A stretch of 64,000 bases of DNA from DAITAZ01 sp036824045 (GTDB taxonomy: Bacteria > Pseudomonadota > Gammaproteobacteria > Burkholderiales > Rhodocyclaceae), in the NCBI GenBank assembly GCA_036824045.1, contig DAITAZ010000002.1, positions 1-64,000 of the forward strand. Direction: 5' to 3'. The position numbers and the translations under genes are program-made. Under the pieces are notes generated by a model that was not told the DNA's origin, did no database searches, and saw nothing but the letters and a program-made list of their open reading frames with translations. Shown here piece after piece: positions 24,455 through 33,513 of this stretch; the stretch's first letter is position 1, and every line of letters begins with the position of its first letter.

Positions 24455-25087
24455 TTAACAGATTGTTAAGATAGCTTCTTCAACTTGATTGTTAATTGAA
24501 TCAACCGGACCTGAGGCGTCGATCACGCGAATTCGGCCCGGGCAGGAGGCTGCACGCGTCAAATACGCATCCCGGACACGTTGAAAGAACTCCCGCCGCT
24601 CCTGCTCAAAGCGGTCGAGTGCTTGACCGCCCTCTCGAAGACGTTCAAAAGCCACATTGAGCGGCACATCAAACACGAAAGTCAGATCCGGTTGCAGGTC
24701 GCCCTGGACCCATTGTTCCAGAATCGCAATTTTCTGCGGACAAAGTCCCCTTCCTCCGCCCTGATAGGCATAGGTTGCATCCGTGAACCTGTCCGAAAGC
24801 ACCCACTGCCCTCCCCTCAGCGCCGGCACGATGGTTTGGTGGATATGCTCCCGGCGGGCGGCAAACATCAACAACGCCTCGGTTTCGAGATGCATGGGCG
24901 TATTGAGCAGGATGTCCCTCAGCCGCTCTCCCAAAGGTGTGCCGCCCGGCTCGCGGGTTGTAATGAAGGGGATCCCCCGTTGTTCGAGATTGCGTTGGAC
25001 AAGCTTGAGCTGAGTGCTTTTGCCGGCCCCATCCACACCTTCGAAGGAAATGAATTTGCCACGCTGCGGTGACGCTGCTGTATTCAT
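24455..25087 (-). CDS. tmk: Thymidylate kinase
   Basis: A 210-residue kinase phosphorylating dTMP to dTDP. P-loop FEGVDGAGKSTQLKLV (residues 15-30), the DR-x motif TREPGGTPLGERLR, LSDRFTDATYAYQGGGRGL with catalytic Asp/Arg, and the Lid region near LREGGQALDRFEQERREF are present. The Gly/Ala-rich P-loop with an Arg-containing lid fits the E. coli-type enzyme. It is encoded between mltG and holB. Confidence 0.96.
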   Translation of the reverse strand: MNTAASPQRGKFISFEGVDGAGKSTQLKLVQRNLEQRGIPFITTREPGGTPLGERLRDILLNTPMHLETEALLMFAARREHIHQTIVPALRGGQWVLSDRFTDATYAYQGGGRGLCPQKIAILEQWVQGDLQPDLTFVFDVPLNVAFERLREGGQALDRFEQERREFFQRVRDAYLTRAASCPGRIRVIDASGPVDSINNQVEEAILTIC

Positions 25088-25133
25088 GAAGGAATTCTCG
25101 ATTGAGTCCTACTGACTGCCTGCAGGCGGTGCA

Positions 25134-26147
25134 TCACCGCCCTGCATCCCTCGCCGCGCGGCGCTTCTGGAAGCGCAGCACGGCTTGGTTGTGCTCTTCA
25201 AGTGTCCGGGAAAACTGGCTAGAGCCATCGCCCCGGGCAACGAAGTAGAGCCACTCCGTTCTTGGAGGGTGCAGGACGGCCCTGAGCGCGGCCAAGCCGG
25301 GCATTGCGATGGGCGTGGGTGGAAGGCCCCGGCGCGTATAGGTGTTGTACGGTGTATCGGACAGGAGATCGGATTTCCTCAAATTCCCATCAAAGCGATC
25401 CCCCAATCCATAGATCACGCTGGGGTCAGTCTGCAGGAGCATGCCTTGACGCAACCTGTTGTAGAACACGGAGGCTACCAGAGGACGGTCGGCTGCAACG
25501 CCCGTTTCCTTTTCGACCAACGAGGCTAAAACCAGTGCCTCGTAAGGCGTCGCCAAGGGCACATCTCCGGCCCGGCCGTCCCAAGCCGCACCAAGCTGTT
25601 TCTCGCCCGCACGGTATGCGCGGCGAAGAACATCCAGATCGCTCGAGTTCTTGGGAAACAGGTAGGTGTCGGGAAAAAACCGCCCCTCCAGCCGGATATC
25701 TTCCAAGCCCAGGCGACCTGCAATCTCGGTTTCGCTTATCCCTCGGGTGTCGTGGCGAAGGTGCTCATGCCTATCGAGCGCTTGGCGCAACTGGCGCAGT
25801 GACCACCCCTCAATGATCGCCAATTCGGCCTGGGTGACGTCGCCACGAGTGAGTTTCGACAGCAAAGCGTTCAAACTCACGCCTTGCTCCACCTGATAGC
25901 TCCCTGCCTTGACAGAACTCGCACGCTGGGTGAGCCTCGCCAGCAGAGTCAGTTGCCATGGAGGCACCCCGACACCAGCCTCCGCCACCTGGCGAGATAC
26001 TTCACGCATGGTGCTGCCGGGCTGGATGGTGAGGTCGAGAGGAGATTTCTCCAGCGGCAAGGGGCGATGGATCACCCAGGCTGCGCCACCCCACGCAAGC
26101 AGCCCGAGCAAGGCAATGACCAGCAGCGTTTTCAGGAAACGAGACAT
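25134..26147 (-). CDS. mltG: Endolytic murein transglycosylase MltG (YceG)
   Basis: A 337-residue YceG-like protein. It has one N-terminal membrane anchor (about residues 8-26), a LysM-like subdomain, then the catalytic region with VLASLVEKETGVAADRPLVA containing the catalytic Glu and SVFYNRLRQGMLLQTDPSVIYG. The TPYNTYTRRGLPPTPIAMPG stretch is the family signature. MltG cleaves nascent glycan strands in the periplasm and is thought to end their synthesis. It is the first gene of mltG-tmk-holB-tatD-ankyrin and divergent from ygfZ, sharing a 90-bp promoter region. Confidence 0.95.
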   Translation of the reverse strand: MSRFLKTLLVIALLGLLAWGGAAWVIHRPLPLEKSPLDLTIQPGSTMREVSRQVAEAGVGVPPWQLTLLARLTQRASSVKAGSYQVEQGVSLNALLSKLTRGDVTQAELAIIEGWSLRQLRQALDRHEHLRHDTRGISETEIAGRLGLEDIRLEGRFFPDTYLFPKNSSDLDVLRRAYRAGEKQLGAAWDGRAGDVPLATPYEALVLASLVEKETGVAADRPLVASVFYNRLRQGMLLQTDPSVIYGLGDRFDGNLRKSDLLSDTPYNTYTRRGLPPTPIAMPGLAALRAVLHPPRTEWLYFVARGDGSSQFSRTLEEHNQAVLRFQKRRAARDAGR

Positions 26148-26237
26148 GCAGCAGAAGCAGGTAAGCGGGGCAGCAAAGGGCGGGAAACAGCCCCGCTATA
26201 ATATCACCCAACCCCAACAGCTTCGGACGAATAGACC

Positions 26238-27278
26238 ATGAGTAACAACTGGCGGGACCTTATCCCCAACCTGGGCGGACGTTTTGCTGACTCAGGGGCG
26301 TGCGCATTTGAAGATTCGCCGGCAGCCGCAAGCCAAACTGTGGCTGCGGGGCCTGTGATGGTGCCGCTGACGCATCTGGGCATTCTTTCTGTGACCGGAA
26401 ACGATGCGGCAAGCTTTCTCCACAACTTGTTCACCAACGACGTAAAAGGTATCGGAACAAGCGACGCACGGCGTAACGGCCTGTGTACGGCCAAGGGCCG
26501 GATGCTGGCAAGCGTGTTGATGTGGCGAAAGGGGGAAAGCGTCCTGCTGCAGATGTCCTCCGATATTCTGCCGGGCGTGCTGAAAAAGCTCAGCATGTAC
26601 GTGCTCCGAGCCAAGGCGCAACTAGCCGACGTGAGTGACGCAGTGTTGAGTCTGGGCATCGGTGGCCCGGCAGCAGGGGAAGTGTTGGCACGGGCTGGAT
26701 TGCCAGTGCCGGGCGCCGCAATGCAGGTTACCCCGGGTGATGACGGCGTCCAGGTGATCCGAATCGAAGGGGAGAGATTCCTGGTCGTTGCACCGGGAGC
26801 GACCATGGCAGCACTCTGGCCGCGTCTGTCGGCCGCCGGATTCCGCCCTGCGGGCACTTCCGCTTGGCGCTGGCTTGAAGCCGAGAATGGCATTCCCCTT
26901 GTCACTGGGCCAGTGCAGGAGGAATTCGTGCCGCAGATGGTGAATTTCGACCTGATTGGAGGCGTCAGTTTCACCAAGGGATGCTATCCGGGCCAAGAGA
27001 TTGTGGCGCGCATGAAATACTTGGGGAAACTCAAGAAACGGATGTTCCTTGGCCACGTGGAGACCGAATCGGAACCGGCTCCAGGTGCTGACTTGTTCAG
27101 TCCCGAGTTGGACGCGCAATCAGCGGGCAAGGTGGTGTTTGCGGCAGCGGCCCCTGGAGGCGGCTTCGATGTACTTGCGGTGTGTCAGCTTGCCAGCCGG
27201 GAAGCGGATGCGGTCACCCTTGGGGCGCCGAATGGCCCTCGCTTGAGCTTCCGTCCCCTGCCCTACTCGCTTGAGTAG
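26238..27278 (+). CDS. ygfZ: Folate-binding protein YgfZ
   Basis: A 346-residue tetrahydrofolate-binding protein of the GcvT-like fold, required for repair or maturation of some Fe-S enzymes. The diagnostic motif KGCYPGQEIVARMKYLGK (about residues 245-262) contains the conserved Cys. HLGILSVTGNDAASFLHNLFTNDV and CTAKGRMLA follow the family pattern in the N-terminal half. It is divergent from mltG, a common arrangement. Start at the ATG following GGACGAATAGACC. Confidence 0.95.
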   Translation: MSNNWRDLIPNLGGRFADSGACAFEDSPAAASQTVAAGPVMVPLTHLGILSVTGNDAASFLHNLFTNDVKGIGTSDARRNGLCTAKGRMLASVLMWRKGESVLLQMSSDILPGVLKKLSMYVLRAKAQLADVSDAVLSLGIGGPAAGEVLARAGLPVPGAAMQVTPGDDGVQVIRIEGERFLVVAPGATMAALWPRLSAAGFRPAGTSAWRWLEAENGIPLVTGPVQEEFVPQMVNFDLIGGVSFTKGCYPGQEIVARMKYLGKLKKRMFLGHVETESEPAPGADLFSPELDAQSAGKVVFAAAAPGGGFDVLAVCQLASREADAVTLGAPNGPRLSFRPLPYSLE

Positions 27279-27475
27279 CCCCCGCGCATATTGGAACGGA
27301 GCCATTTCTTCTGTCAGGGATGTCCGGGGCTTCCAATGAACTGAAGCCCAGGGCCACGGGTGAGGAATTCGGCTCCCCCTGTGGGCGTTGAGACCAGAAG
27401 GGGATTCCGGGCTTGTGATGCCGGACAGGCCCTATTGCCGCCACTCGTTGAAAGGTTCGACCGAGGGTCGCTCGA

Positions 27476-28246
27476 ATGTGCTTGGTTTTATTGGCCTGGC
27501 GCGCGCATTCCGAATTCCCGCTGATTGTCGCGGCGAACCGGGACGAGTACTTCAATCGCCCAGCCTTGGCAGCCCACTGGTGGGCAGATTTTCCCGAAGT
27601 GCTGGCGGGCAAGGATGTGAGCGGCAGCGGGACTTGGCTCGGCATCAGCCGAGGCGGGCGTTTTGCTGCCCTCACCAACTATCGTGACCCGCACCGGGTG
27701 ATTGCCAATGCACCGTCCCGAGGCGGCTGGGTCTCCCGGTTTCTGCACGCAGCAGTGCCTCCTGAGGATTTCCTTCAGGAGAACCTTTCATCGGCCACCG
27801 CGTACAACGGCTTCAACCTCTTCGTCGCCTCCGCAGGGAAACTCTTCTACTTCTCCAACCTTGAAGGGCGATTCACTCTCCTGCCTCCCGGTGTTTACGG
27901 GCTCTCGAATCACCTACTCAATACGCCTTGGCCCAAGGTGCAGGCGGGCCGCTCTCGGCTGGAGACTTCGCTGGCGTCTGTACCGGATCGTGAACCTTTG
28001 TTCCGGTTGCTCAGGGACGACAGGATTGCGCCCGATGACCAACTGCCATCCACGGGTGTCAGCCTCGAATGGGAGCGGTTGTTGTCTGCCGCTTTTGTGC
28101 GCTCGCCAGATTATGGCACCCGATGCTCAACGGTGCTGTTGCGGCGCGCCGATGGAAGCGGATGGTTTGAAGAGCGCAGTTTTGGCCCCGCAGCACTTGA
28201 AACAGGACGGGTGAGCCTTGAGTTACCGGCATACCACTCTTGGTGA
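27476..28246 (+). CDS. NRDE (TANGO2-like) family protein
   Basis: A 256-residue protein with the defining N-terminal MCLVLLAWRAHSEFPLIVAA followed by NRDEYFNRPA. Further conserved stretches are AGKDVSGSGTWLGISRGGRF, ALTNYRDP, GFNLFVA and GVYGLSNHLLNTPWPKV. NRDE proteins share an Ntn-hydrolase-like fold (Cys2 at the N-terminus) and relate to human TANGO2; bacterial function is not settled, with roles in haem or lipid handling proposed for the family. It follows ygfZ by about 200 bp of sequence containing a GGGCTTC/GAAGCCC hairpin (27327-27349). Confidence 0.9.
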   Translation: MCLVLLAWRAHSEFPLIVAANRDEYFNRPALAAHWWADFPEVLAGKDVSGSGTWLGISRGGRFAALTNYRDPHRVIANAPSRGGWVSRFLHAAVPPEDFLQENLSSATAYNGFNLFVASAGKLFYFSNLEGRFTLLPPGVYGLSNHLLNTPWPKVQAGRSRLETSLASVPDREPLFRLLRDDRIAPDDQLPSTGVSLEWERLLSAAFVRSPDYGTRCSTVLLRRADGSGWFEERSFGPAALETGRVSLELPAYHSW

Positions 28247-28253
28247 CTAAGCC

Positions 28254-30026
28254 CTAACCCAGCCAAAGCTCCCTCAGTTTGGGGCCATTCGCCAGAGGTT
28301 CCGGCGCCTCGTCCAAGCGCCATTTTTCGTTGGCAGGTGCTTGCAGGCAGACTTCGTATGGCAGCAATTCGTCCCGACGAAATGCGTGGATGGTCACTGT
28401 TTCACCGGGTTGGTAACGGCTGAGTAATTTGTCGAGATTGTTGGCACTGACTTTCAGTCCGCCAATGGCTACCAGCGTATCGCCCGCGGAGAGCCCTGCC
28501 CGCTGGGCCGCACCGTCGTCCATGACGTGACTGATTCGACAGTTCGAACCTTCTGCGGCTGTCCGTACGCCAAGCGATGGGGTGTTGCTCTCCGCCTCTC
28601 GGCTCAGCCTCATACCCACGGATTGAAACAGCTCGGATAGCGGTGGATCTTCGGTCCCAAAGACGAGTAGATCCAGAAAGTCAGCAAGATTGAGGCTGGA
28701 GAGCTCGTTCAACAGGGCTGGAAAGGCGTCCTCCGGCAAGCCAAGGCCGGTCTGGCCGTACCGCTGCCATAGTGTCTTCATCACATCATCGAGCCTGATC
28801 CGGCCTTCCGTGTCCGCAAGGAGTCGCAGATCCAGTGCCAAGGCCACCAATGCGCCCTTGGTGTAGTAGCTCACAATCGCGTTGGGGCTGTTTTCGTCCT
28901 GGCGGTAGTACTTGGTCCAGGCATCGAAGCTGGATTCCGCCACACTTTGCTTCAGGCGCCCACTGCCGCGCATGACCTGGGCGATTGGTTTCGCCAGAAG
29001 CGTGTAGTAAGCGCTACGGGGAATGGTGCCGGAGCGCACCAAGGCCAGGTCGTCGTAGTAGGACGTAAAGCCCTCGAACAGCCACAGCAGCCGGGTGTGA
29101 GCCTCCCGGCTCAAGTCGTAAGGGACAAATGCGGCGGGCTTGATGCGCTTGACGTTCCAGGTGTGGAAGTACTCGTGGCTACAAAGACCAAGAAAGCCCA
29201 GGTAGGCATCGCTGGCTTGCTGCCCCATCCCGAGGGCAGGCAGGTCGTCCCGCGAGCACAGCAGCGCGGTGGAACTGCGATGCTCCAGCCCGCCGTAGCC
29301 CTCTCCAACCGCCATGACAAGAAACAAGTAGCGACGCATTGGCGGAGGCTCGCCAAACAGACGAATCTGCCAAGTACAGATTCGGGCCAGATCCGCGCAC
29401 AAGCGTTCGCCGTCAAAGCGGGCCTGCCCGGTGACGGCGATCTCGTGCTCGATGCCACAGGCCTCAAAACGCAGGAGCTGGAAATCTCCCATCTCCACCG
29501 GGTGATCGATCAATTCGTCGTAATCCATCGCCCGATACCAGCCAAAGCCGTAGCGCTTTGCCCCTCCCTCCCCCGGTGCTTCCGGCAAGGTCGTGGCAAC
29601 CCGCCAAGGTTTACTCACCCCTTGCGCGGGCGGGAGGATATGAACCCGACAGGGTTGATCGTGCTTGCCCTCCACCCGCAGAAAGACTTGGGTGCCATTG
29701 AAGAAGCCATGGCTCTGATCCAGGTGAGCACAGCGCACGGAAAGATCCCAGGCGTAAACCTCGTAGCTGAGCGTCAGGGGGCCGGTGGCCGGGGACGCCT
29801 GCCAAGTGTGCTTGTCGAGTTTAGTCAGGGGGGCGGGGCCATCGGCTGTCCAGGCCCGGATCCGGACGATGTTCCGCGCAAATTCGCGAATCATGTAGCT
29901 GCCGGGAATCCAGCTTGGAAGCGTAAAACGCTGCCCCCCCGGATCGGGGTTGAGAACCGTGCAACTGACCAGAAACAGGTGAGCACCGGGATTGGCTGGC
30001 TCTATGGTGTAGACGATTTCATCCAT
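28254..30026 (-). CDS. M61-family metallopeptidase with PDZ domain
   Basis: A 590-residue glycyl-aminopeptidase-like peptidase. The N-terminal beta domain runs to about residue 170. The catalytic zinc motif HEYFHTWNVKRIKP (HExxH, about residue 285) is followed by LLWLFEGFTSYYDDLAL, which supplies the third zinc ligand Glu. A PDZ domain is at the C-terminus (about residues 480-570; GAAQRAGLSAGDTLVAIGGL). No signal peptide is visible, so it is likely cytoplasmic. I start at MDEIVYTIEPANPGAHL (30026). It is divergent from dnaE2, with the LexA box about 100 bp upstream of it. Confidence 0.9.
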   Translation of the reverse strand: MDEIVYTIEPANPGAHLFLVSCTVLNPDPGGQRFTLPSWIPGSYMIREFARNIVRIRAWTADGPAPLTKLDKHTWQASPATGPLTLSYEVYAWDLSVRCAHLDQSHGFFNGTQVFLRVEGKHDQPCRVHILPPAQGVSKPWRVATTLPEAPGEGGAKRYGFGWYRAMDYDELIDHPVEMGDFQLLRFEACGIEHEIAVTGQARFDGERLCADLARICTWQIRLFGEPPPMRRYLFLVMAVGEGYGGLEHRSSTALLCSRDDLPALGMGQQASDAYLGFLGLCSHEYFHTWNVKRIKPAAFVPYDLSREAHTRLLWLFEGFTSYYDDLALVRSGTIPRSAYYTLLAKPIAQVMRGSGRLKQSVAESSFDAWTKYYRQDENSPNAIVSYYTKGALVALALDLRLLADTEGRIRLDDVMKTLWQRYGQTGLGLPEDAFPALLNELSSLNLADFLDLLVFGTEDPPLSELFQSVGMRLSREAESNTPSLGVRTAAEGSNCRISHVMDDGAAQRAGLSAGDTLVAIGGLKVSANNLDKLLSRYQPGETVTIHAFRRDELLPYEVCLQAPANEKWRLDEAPEPLANGPKLRELWLG

Positions 30027-30123
30027 TGATCGGTAACCGTGCGTTGGTATCCGCTTGCCGGAAAGGGTCTCCGGCGTGCAAGTGCGTGCTGGTTGACGAC
30101 TTAAGCCCGGGACTGGCAAATTA

Positions 30124-30139
30124 CTGTATATATACACAG
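30124..30139 (+). promoter_or_regulatory. LexA (SOS) box upstream of dnaE2
   Basis: CTGTATATATACACAG is an exact CTGT-N8-ACAG palindromic SOS box, flanked by TA on each side, differing at one position from the E. coli consensus core. It lies 55 bp upstream of the dnaE2 ATG and 98 bp upstream of the divergent peptidase. Confidence 0.9.
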
Positions 30140-30194
30140 TATTTCGGGTGCTCGGCGCGTATCAAAAGCCGGGCCGCTATTGTTGAAGGATCTC

Positions 30195-33100
30195 ATGGTT
30201 CCAGGCTACGCAGAACTCTACTGCCAGAGCAATTTCACCTTTCTTGAAGGGGCTTCGCATCCGGAGGAATTGGTGGAACGCGCCGCGGAGCTGGGCTACG
30301 CCGCACTGGCCATCACCGATGAGTGCTCGGTGGCGGGGGTGGTTCGTGCCCATTTGGCCACACGGGGGTTGGCGTCTTCCGGGCTGAAGCTCATCGTGGG
30401 GACACTCATCCACCTGCAGGACGGCCCCAGCCTGGTGCTGCTGGCGTGCAGCCGGCATGGGTACGGCAATCTGGCCAGCCTCATCTCACAGGGGCGCCGG
30501 GCCGCTCCCAAGGGGAATTATTGCTTACACCGGGCAGATCTGCACCAAGGCCTGGACGACTGTCTGGCGTTATGGCTGCCCGGGTCAGATAGTGAATCCT
30601 GTGCCATGCAAGGCAAATGGCTGAAAAAGTGTTTCCCGGGTCGCTCCTGGCTAGCGGTGACGTTGCCGCACGGGCCGGATGACGCTCGTCGGATGGCCCG
30701 GTTGCTGGAGTTGGGGACGAGGCTGGATATTCCCCCTGTAGCAGCCGGTAATGTCCTGATGCACGACCCGGATCGGCGCGCTTTGCAAGACACGCTGACA
30801 GCCATTCGCTTGCGCACGACCTTGCGTGAAGCAGGCTATGCGCTCCACCCGAACGGGGAGCGATACCTGCGACCGCTCCCCGATCTCACACAGCGCTACC
30901 CGCCGGGGCTGCTGGCCCAAACCCTGGAGATTGCGGATCGCTGCCAGTTCTTGCTGGATGAACTACGTTACGAATATCCGGATGAAATTGTGCCGGCAGG
31001 CGAAACACCCGCTAGCTGGCTTCGCCGCTGTGTCGAGGACGGATTTGGCCGGCTTCACGGAGCAGCCCTGCCCACCGCCGACATTCGCCATCAGATTGAG
31101 CATGAACTCGCGCTCATTGGTGAAATGCGCTATGAGCCCTACTTTCTGACCGTTTATGACCTGGTCTGCTTCGCCCGGGAGCACGGGATTCTGTGTCAGG
31201 GACGAGGCTCCGCCGCAAATTCGGCGGTTTGCTACTACTTGGGGATCACTGCCGTTCCACCGGTTGAGGGAAGGCTTTTGTTCGAACGCTTCATCTCCAA
31301 AGAGCGGGGTGAGCCGCCTGACATTGATGTGGATTTCGAGCATGAGCGGCGCGAAGAGGTTATCCAGTACATCTACCGCAAGTACGGTCGGGAACGTTCC
31401 GCCCTGGCTGCCGCCCTGATCACCTATCGTCCTCGTAGCGCACTCAAGGACGTGGGGCGCGCCCTGGGGCTGGAGATGGGATGCTTGAACCACCTGACCC
31501 GGAACATGGCGTGGTGGGATCGGCGCGAAAACATGGCGGAACGCCTGCAGGAAGCTGGGCTGGATCCGGGTGCGCCTGTCGTGCAGCGCATGCTGCAACT
31601 GGTGCATCAACTATTGGGATTCCCTCGCCATTTATCCCAGCATACCGGGGGGTTCGTGATCAGTCGTGGTCCGATATCGCATCTGGTGCCCATCGAGAAT
31701 GCCGCAATGTCAGGGCGCACCGTGATTCAGTGGGACAAGGATGATCTCGACGCTTTGGGACTCCTGAAGGTGGATGTCCTGGCACTGGGCATGTTGAGTG
31801 CGATTCGCCGTTGTCTGGCAATGGTCAATGGCTGGAACACCCGCTTTCCGAAGCTAGCTGCCGCGCCCCCCCTGACGCTGGGAACAATCCCGGGGGACGA
31901 CCGTGAGGTGTATGCCATGCTCTCCCAAGGGGATTCGGTTGGGGTGTTCCAGGTGGAATCCCGCGCGCAAATGAGCATGCTGCCTCGGCTCAAGCCCAGC
32001 TGTTTCTACGATCTGGTCGTGGAGGTCGCCATTGTCCGGCCAGGTCCGATACAAGGGGGGATGGTTCATCCTTATCTGCGCCGCAAGCAGGGGCTGGACC
32101 CCGTTCGCTATCCTTCCGAAGCGGTGCAGTCGGTGCTGGAAAGGACCCTGGGAGTACCGATCTTTCAGGAGCAGGTCATGCAGCTTGCCATGGTTGCAGC
32201 AGGTTTCACCGCGGGCGAGGCGGATGAACTGCGCCGCTCCATGGCTGCCTGGCGGCGCAAGGGAGGCCTCTCCCGCTTCGAGCACAAGCTGAAGAAGGGG
32301 ATGACGGATCGAGGTTACGACCAGGAATTTGCGGATGCCATCTACCGCCAGATATGCGGATTCGGTGAATACGGTTTCCCGGAATCCCACGCGGCGAGTT
32401 TCGCCATCCTTGTTTATGTATCTGCCTGGCTGAAGTGTCATTACCCGGCCGCTTTCTTGTGTGCCCTGCTCAATAGCCAGCCGATGGGCTTTTATGCGCC
32501 ATCACAACTGATTCAGGATGCGCGACGGCATGGGGTTTCCGTGCTGCCTGTCGATGTGACGGCAAGCCAGTGGGAGAGCGAACTGGAAGCTCTGCACGGG
32601 GAGTCGGCCACGCCTGGCGCCCGCCTCGGCCTGTGCCTGGTGCAAGGGCTGGACCACGCTGCGGTGGAGCGCCTGATTCAGGCACGCCAAGAGCAGGCGT
32701 TTCGCTGCACGGAAGACCTGGCCCGGCGGGCAAAACTGGGGCCTCAGGCGCTCGGTAGACTGGCCGCCGCGGGGGCACTCGGAAGCTTGGCAGGCAATCG
32801 CCGGCGTGCTCACTGGCAGGCGGCGGGTAGCGGCTATCAGCCCGGACTGCTCGCCGATGGGGGGCCGCGGGAACCCTGCGTCGACTTCCCCTCCCCTTCC
32901 GTAAAGGACGACGTGCTCGCGGATTACGGCTCCCTGGGCTTTACGCTGGGAGCTCATCCCCTCGCCTTGCTGCGCCACCAGCTCCAAAGCATGCGCCTCA
33001 TTCCTGCCGCGGCAATCGCTGACAGCCAGGACCGGTGCCTGGCCCGGACAGCGGGCCTCGTCACCTGCCGCCAGCGTCCGGGTACTGCAACCGGTGTCGT

Positions 33101-33317
33101 GTTCGTCACGCTTGAAGATGAAACGGGAGTCAGTAATGTGATCGTGCATCACACGCTGGTGGAACGGCAGCGACGGGAACTGCTGAATGCCCGCCTGCTG
33201 GGCGTTTATGGACAGATTCAGCGCGCTGGGCCGGTCGTCCATCTGGTCGCCATGCGCCTGATTGATTACTCTGCGCTGCTGGGAGGACTGGCTACCCGGA
33301 GCCGGGATTTCCATTGA
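30195..33317 (+). CDS. dnaE2: Error-prone DNA polymerase DnaE2
   Basis: A 1040-residue C-family polymerase alpha of the DnaE2 (ImuC) branch. N-terminal PHP domain (AELYCQSNFTFLEGASHPEE), palm catalytic residues in EPPDIDVDFEHERREEV (about residue 375) and the IPIFQEQVMQL-type segment (VPIFQEQVMQLAMVAAGF). A helix-hairpin-helix region and an OB domain near the C-terminus follow. Length fits DnaE2 and is shorter than replicative DnaE1. It works with ImuB in SOS mutagenesis in other bacteria. I start at the ATG at 30195, with GAAGGA 4 nt upstream. No imuA or imuB is adjacent. Confidence 0.95.
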   Translation: MVPGYAELYCQSNFTFLEGASHPEELVERAAELGYAALAITDECSVAGVVRAHLATRGLASSGLKLIVGTLIHLQDGPSLVLLACSRHGYGNLASLISQGRRAAPKGNYCLHRADLHQGLDDCLALWLPGSDSESCAMQGKWLKKCFPGRSWLAVTLPHGPDDARRMARLLELGTRLDIPPVAAGNVLMHDPDRRALQDTLTAIRLRTTLREAGYALHPNGERYLRPLPDLTQRYPPGLLAQTLEIADRCQFLLDELRYEYPDEIVPAGETPASWLRRCVEDGFGRLHGAALPTADIRHQIEHELALIGEMRYEPYFLTVYDLVCFAREHGILCQGRGSAANSAVCYYLGITAVPPVEGRLLFERFISKERGEPPDIDVDFEHERREEVIQYIYRKYGRERSALAAALITYRPRSALKDVGRALGLEMGCLNHLTRNMAWWDRRENMAERLQEAGLDPGAPVVQRMLQLVHQLLGFPRHLSQHTGGFVISRGPISHLVPIENAAMSGRTVIQWDKDDLDALGLLKVDVLALGMLSAIRRCLAMVNGWNTRFPKLAAAPPLTLGTIPGDDREVYAMLSQGDSVGVFQVESRAQMSMLPRLKPSCFYDLVVEVAIVRPGPIQGGMVHPYLRRKQGLDPVRYPSEAVQSVLERTLGVPIFQEQVMQLAMVAAGFTAGEADELRRSMAAWRRKGGLSRFEHKLKKGMTDRGYDQEFADAIYRQICGFGEYGFPESHAASFAILVYVSAWLKCHYPAAFLCALLNSQPMGFYAPSQLIQDARRHGVSVLPVDVTASQWESELEALHGESATPGARLGLCLVQGLDHAAVERLIQARQEQAFRCTEDLARRAKLGPQALGRLAAAGALGSLAGNRRRAHWQAAGSGYQPGLLADGGPREPCVDFPSPSVKDDVLADYGSLGFTLGAHPLALLRHQLQSMRLIPAAAIADSQDRCLARTAGLVTCRQRPGTATGVVFVTLEDETGVSNVIVHHTLVERQRRELLNARLLGVYGQIQRAGPVVHLVAMRLIDYSALLGGLATRSRDFH

Positions 33318-33513
33318 TCCCGCCGAAGGATTTGAGCTGGACTGATTCCGCGCATCCGGCTGCGAGGAGTCTGCAGTGCAGGATGCGCAAAGACTTCGAA
33401 ATTTCCCGTGATCCTCCCGTGTCAGTATCTGCATGGCGGAAACACTGGCAGAATCTGTGCCCTTTCTTTGCGGCAAGACCGAACTGGATGGATCCAGTCC
33501 CTCCAATCAAGCG

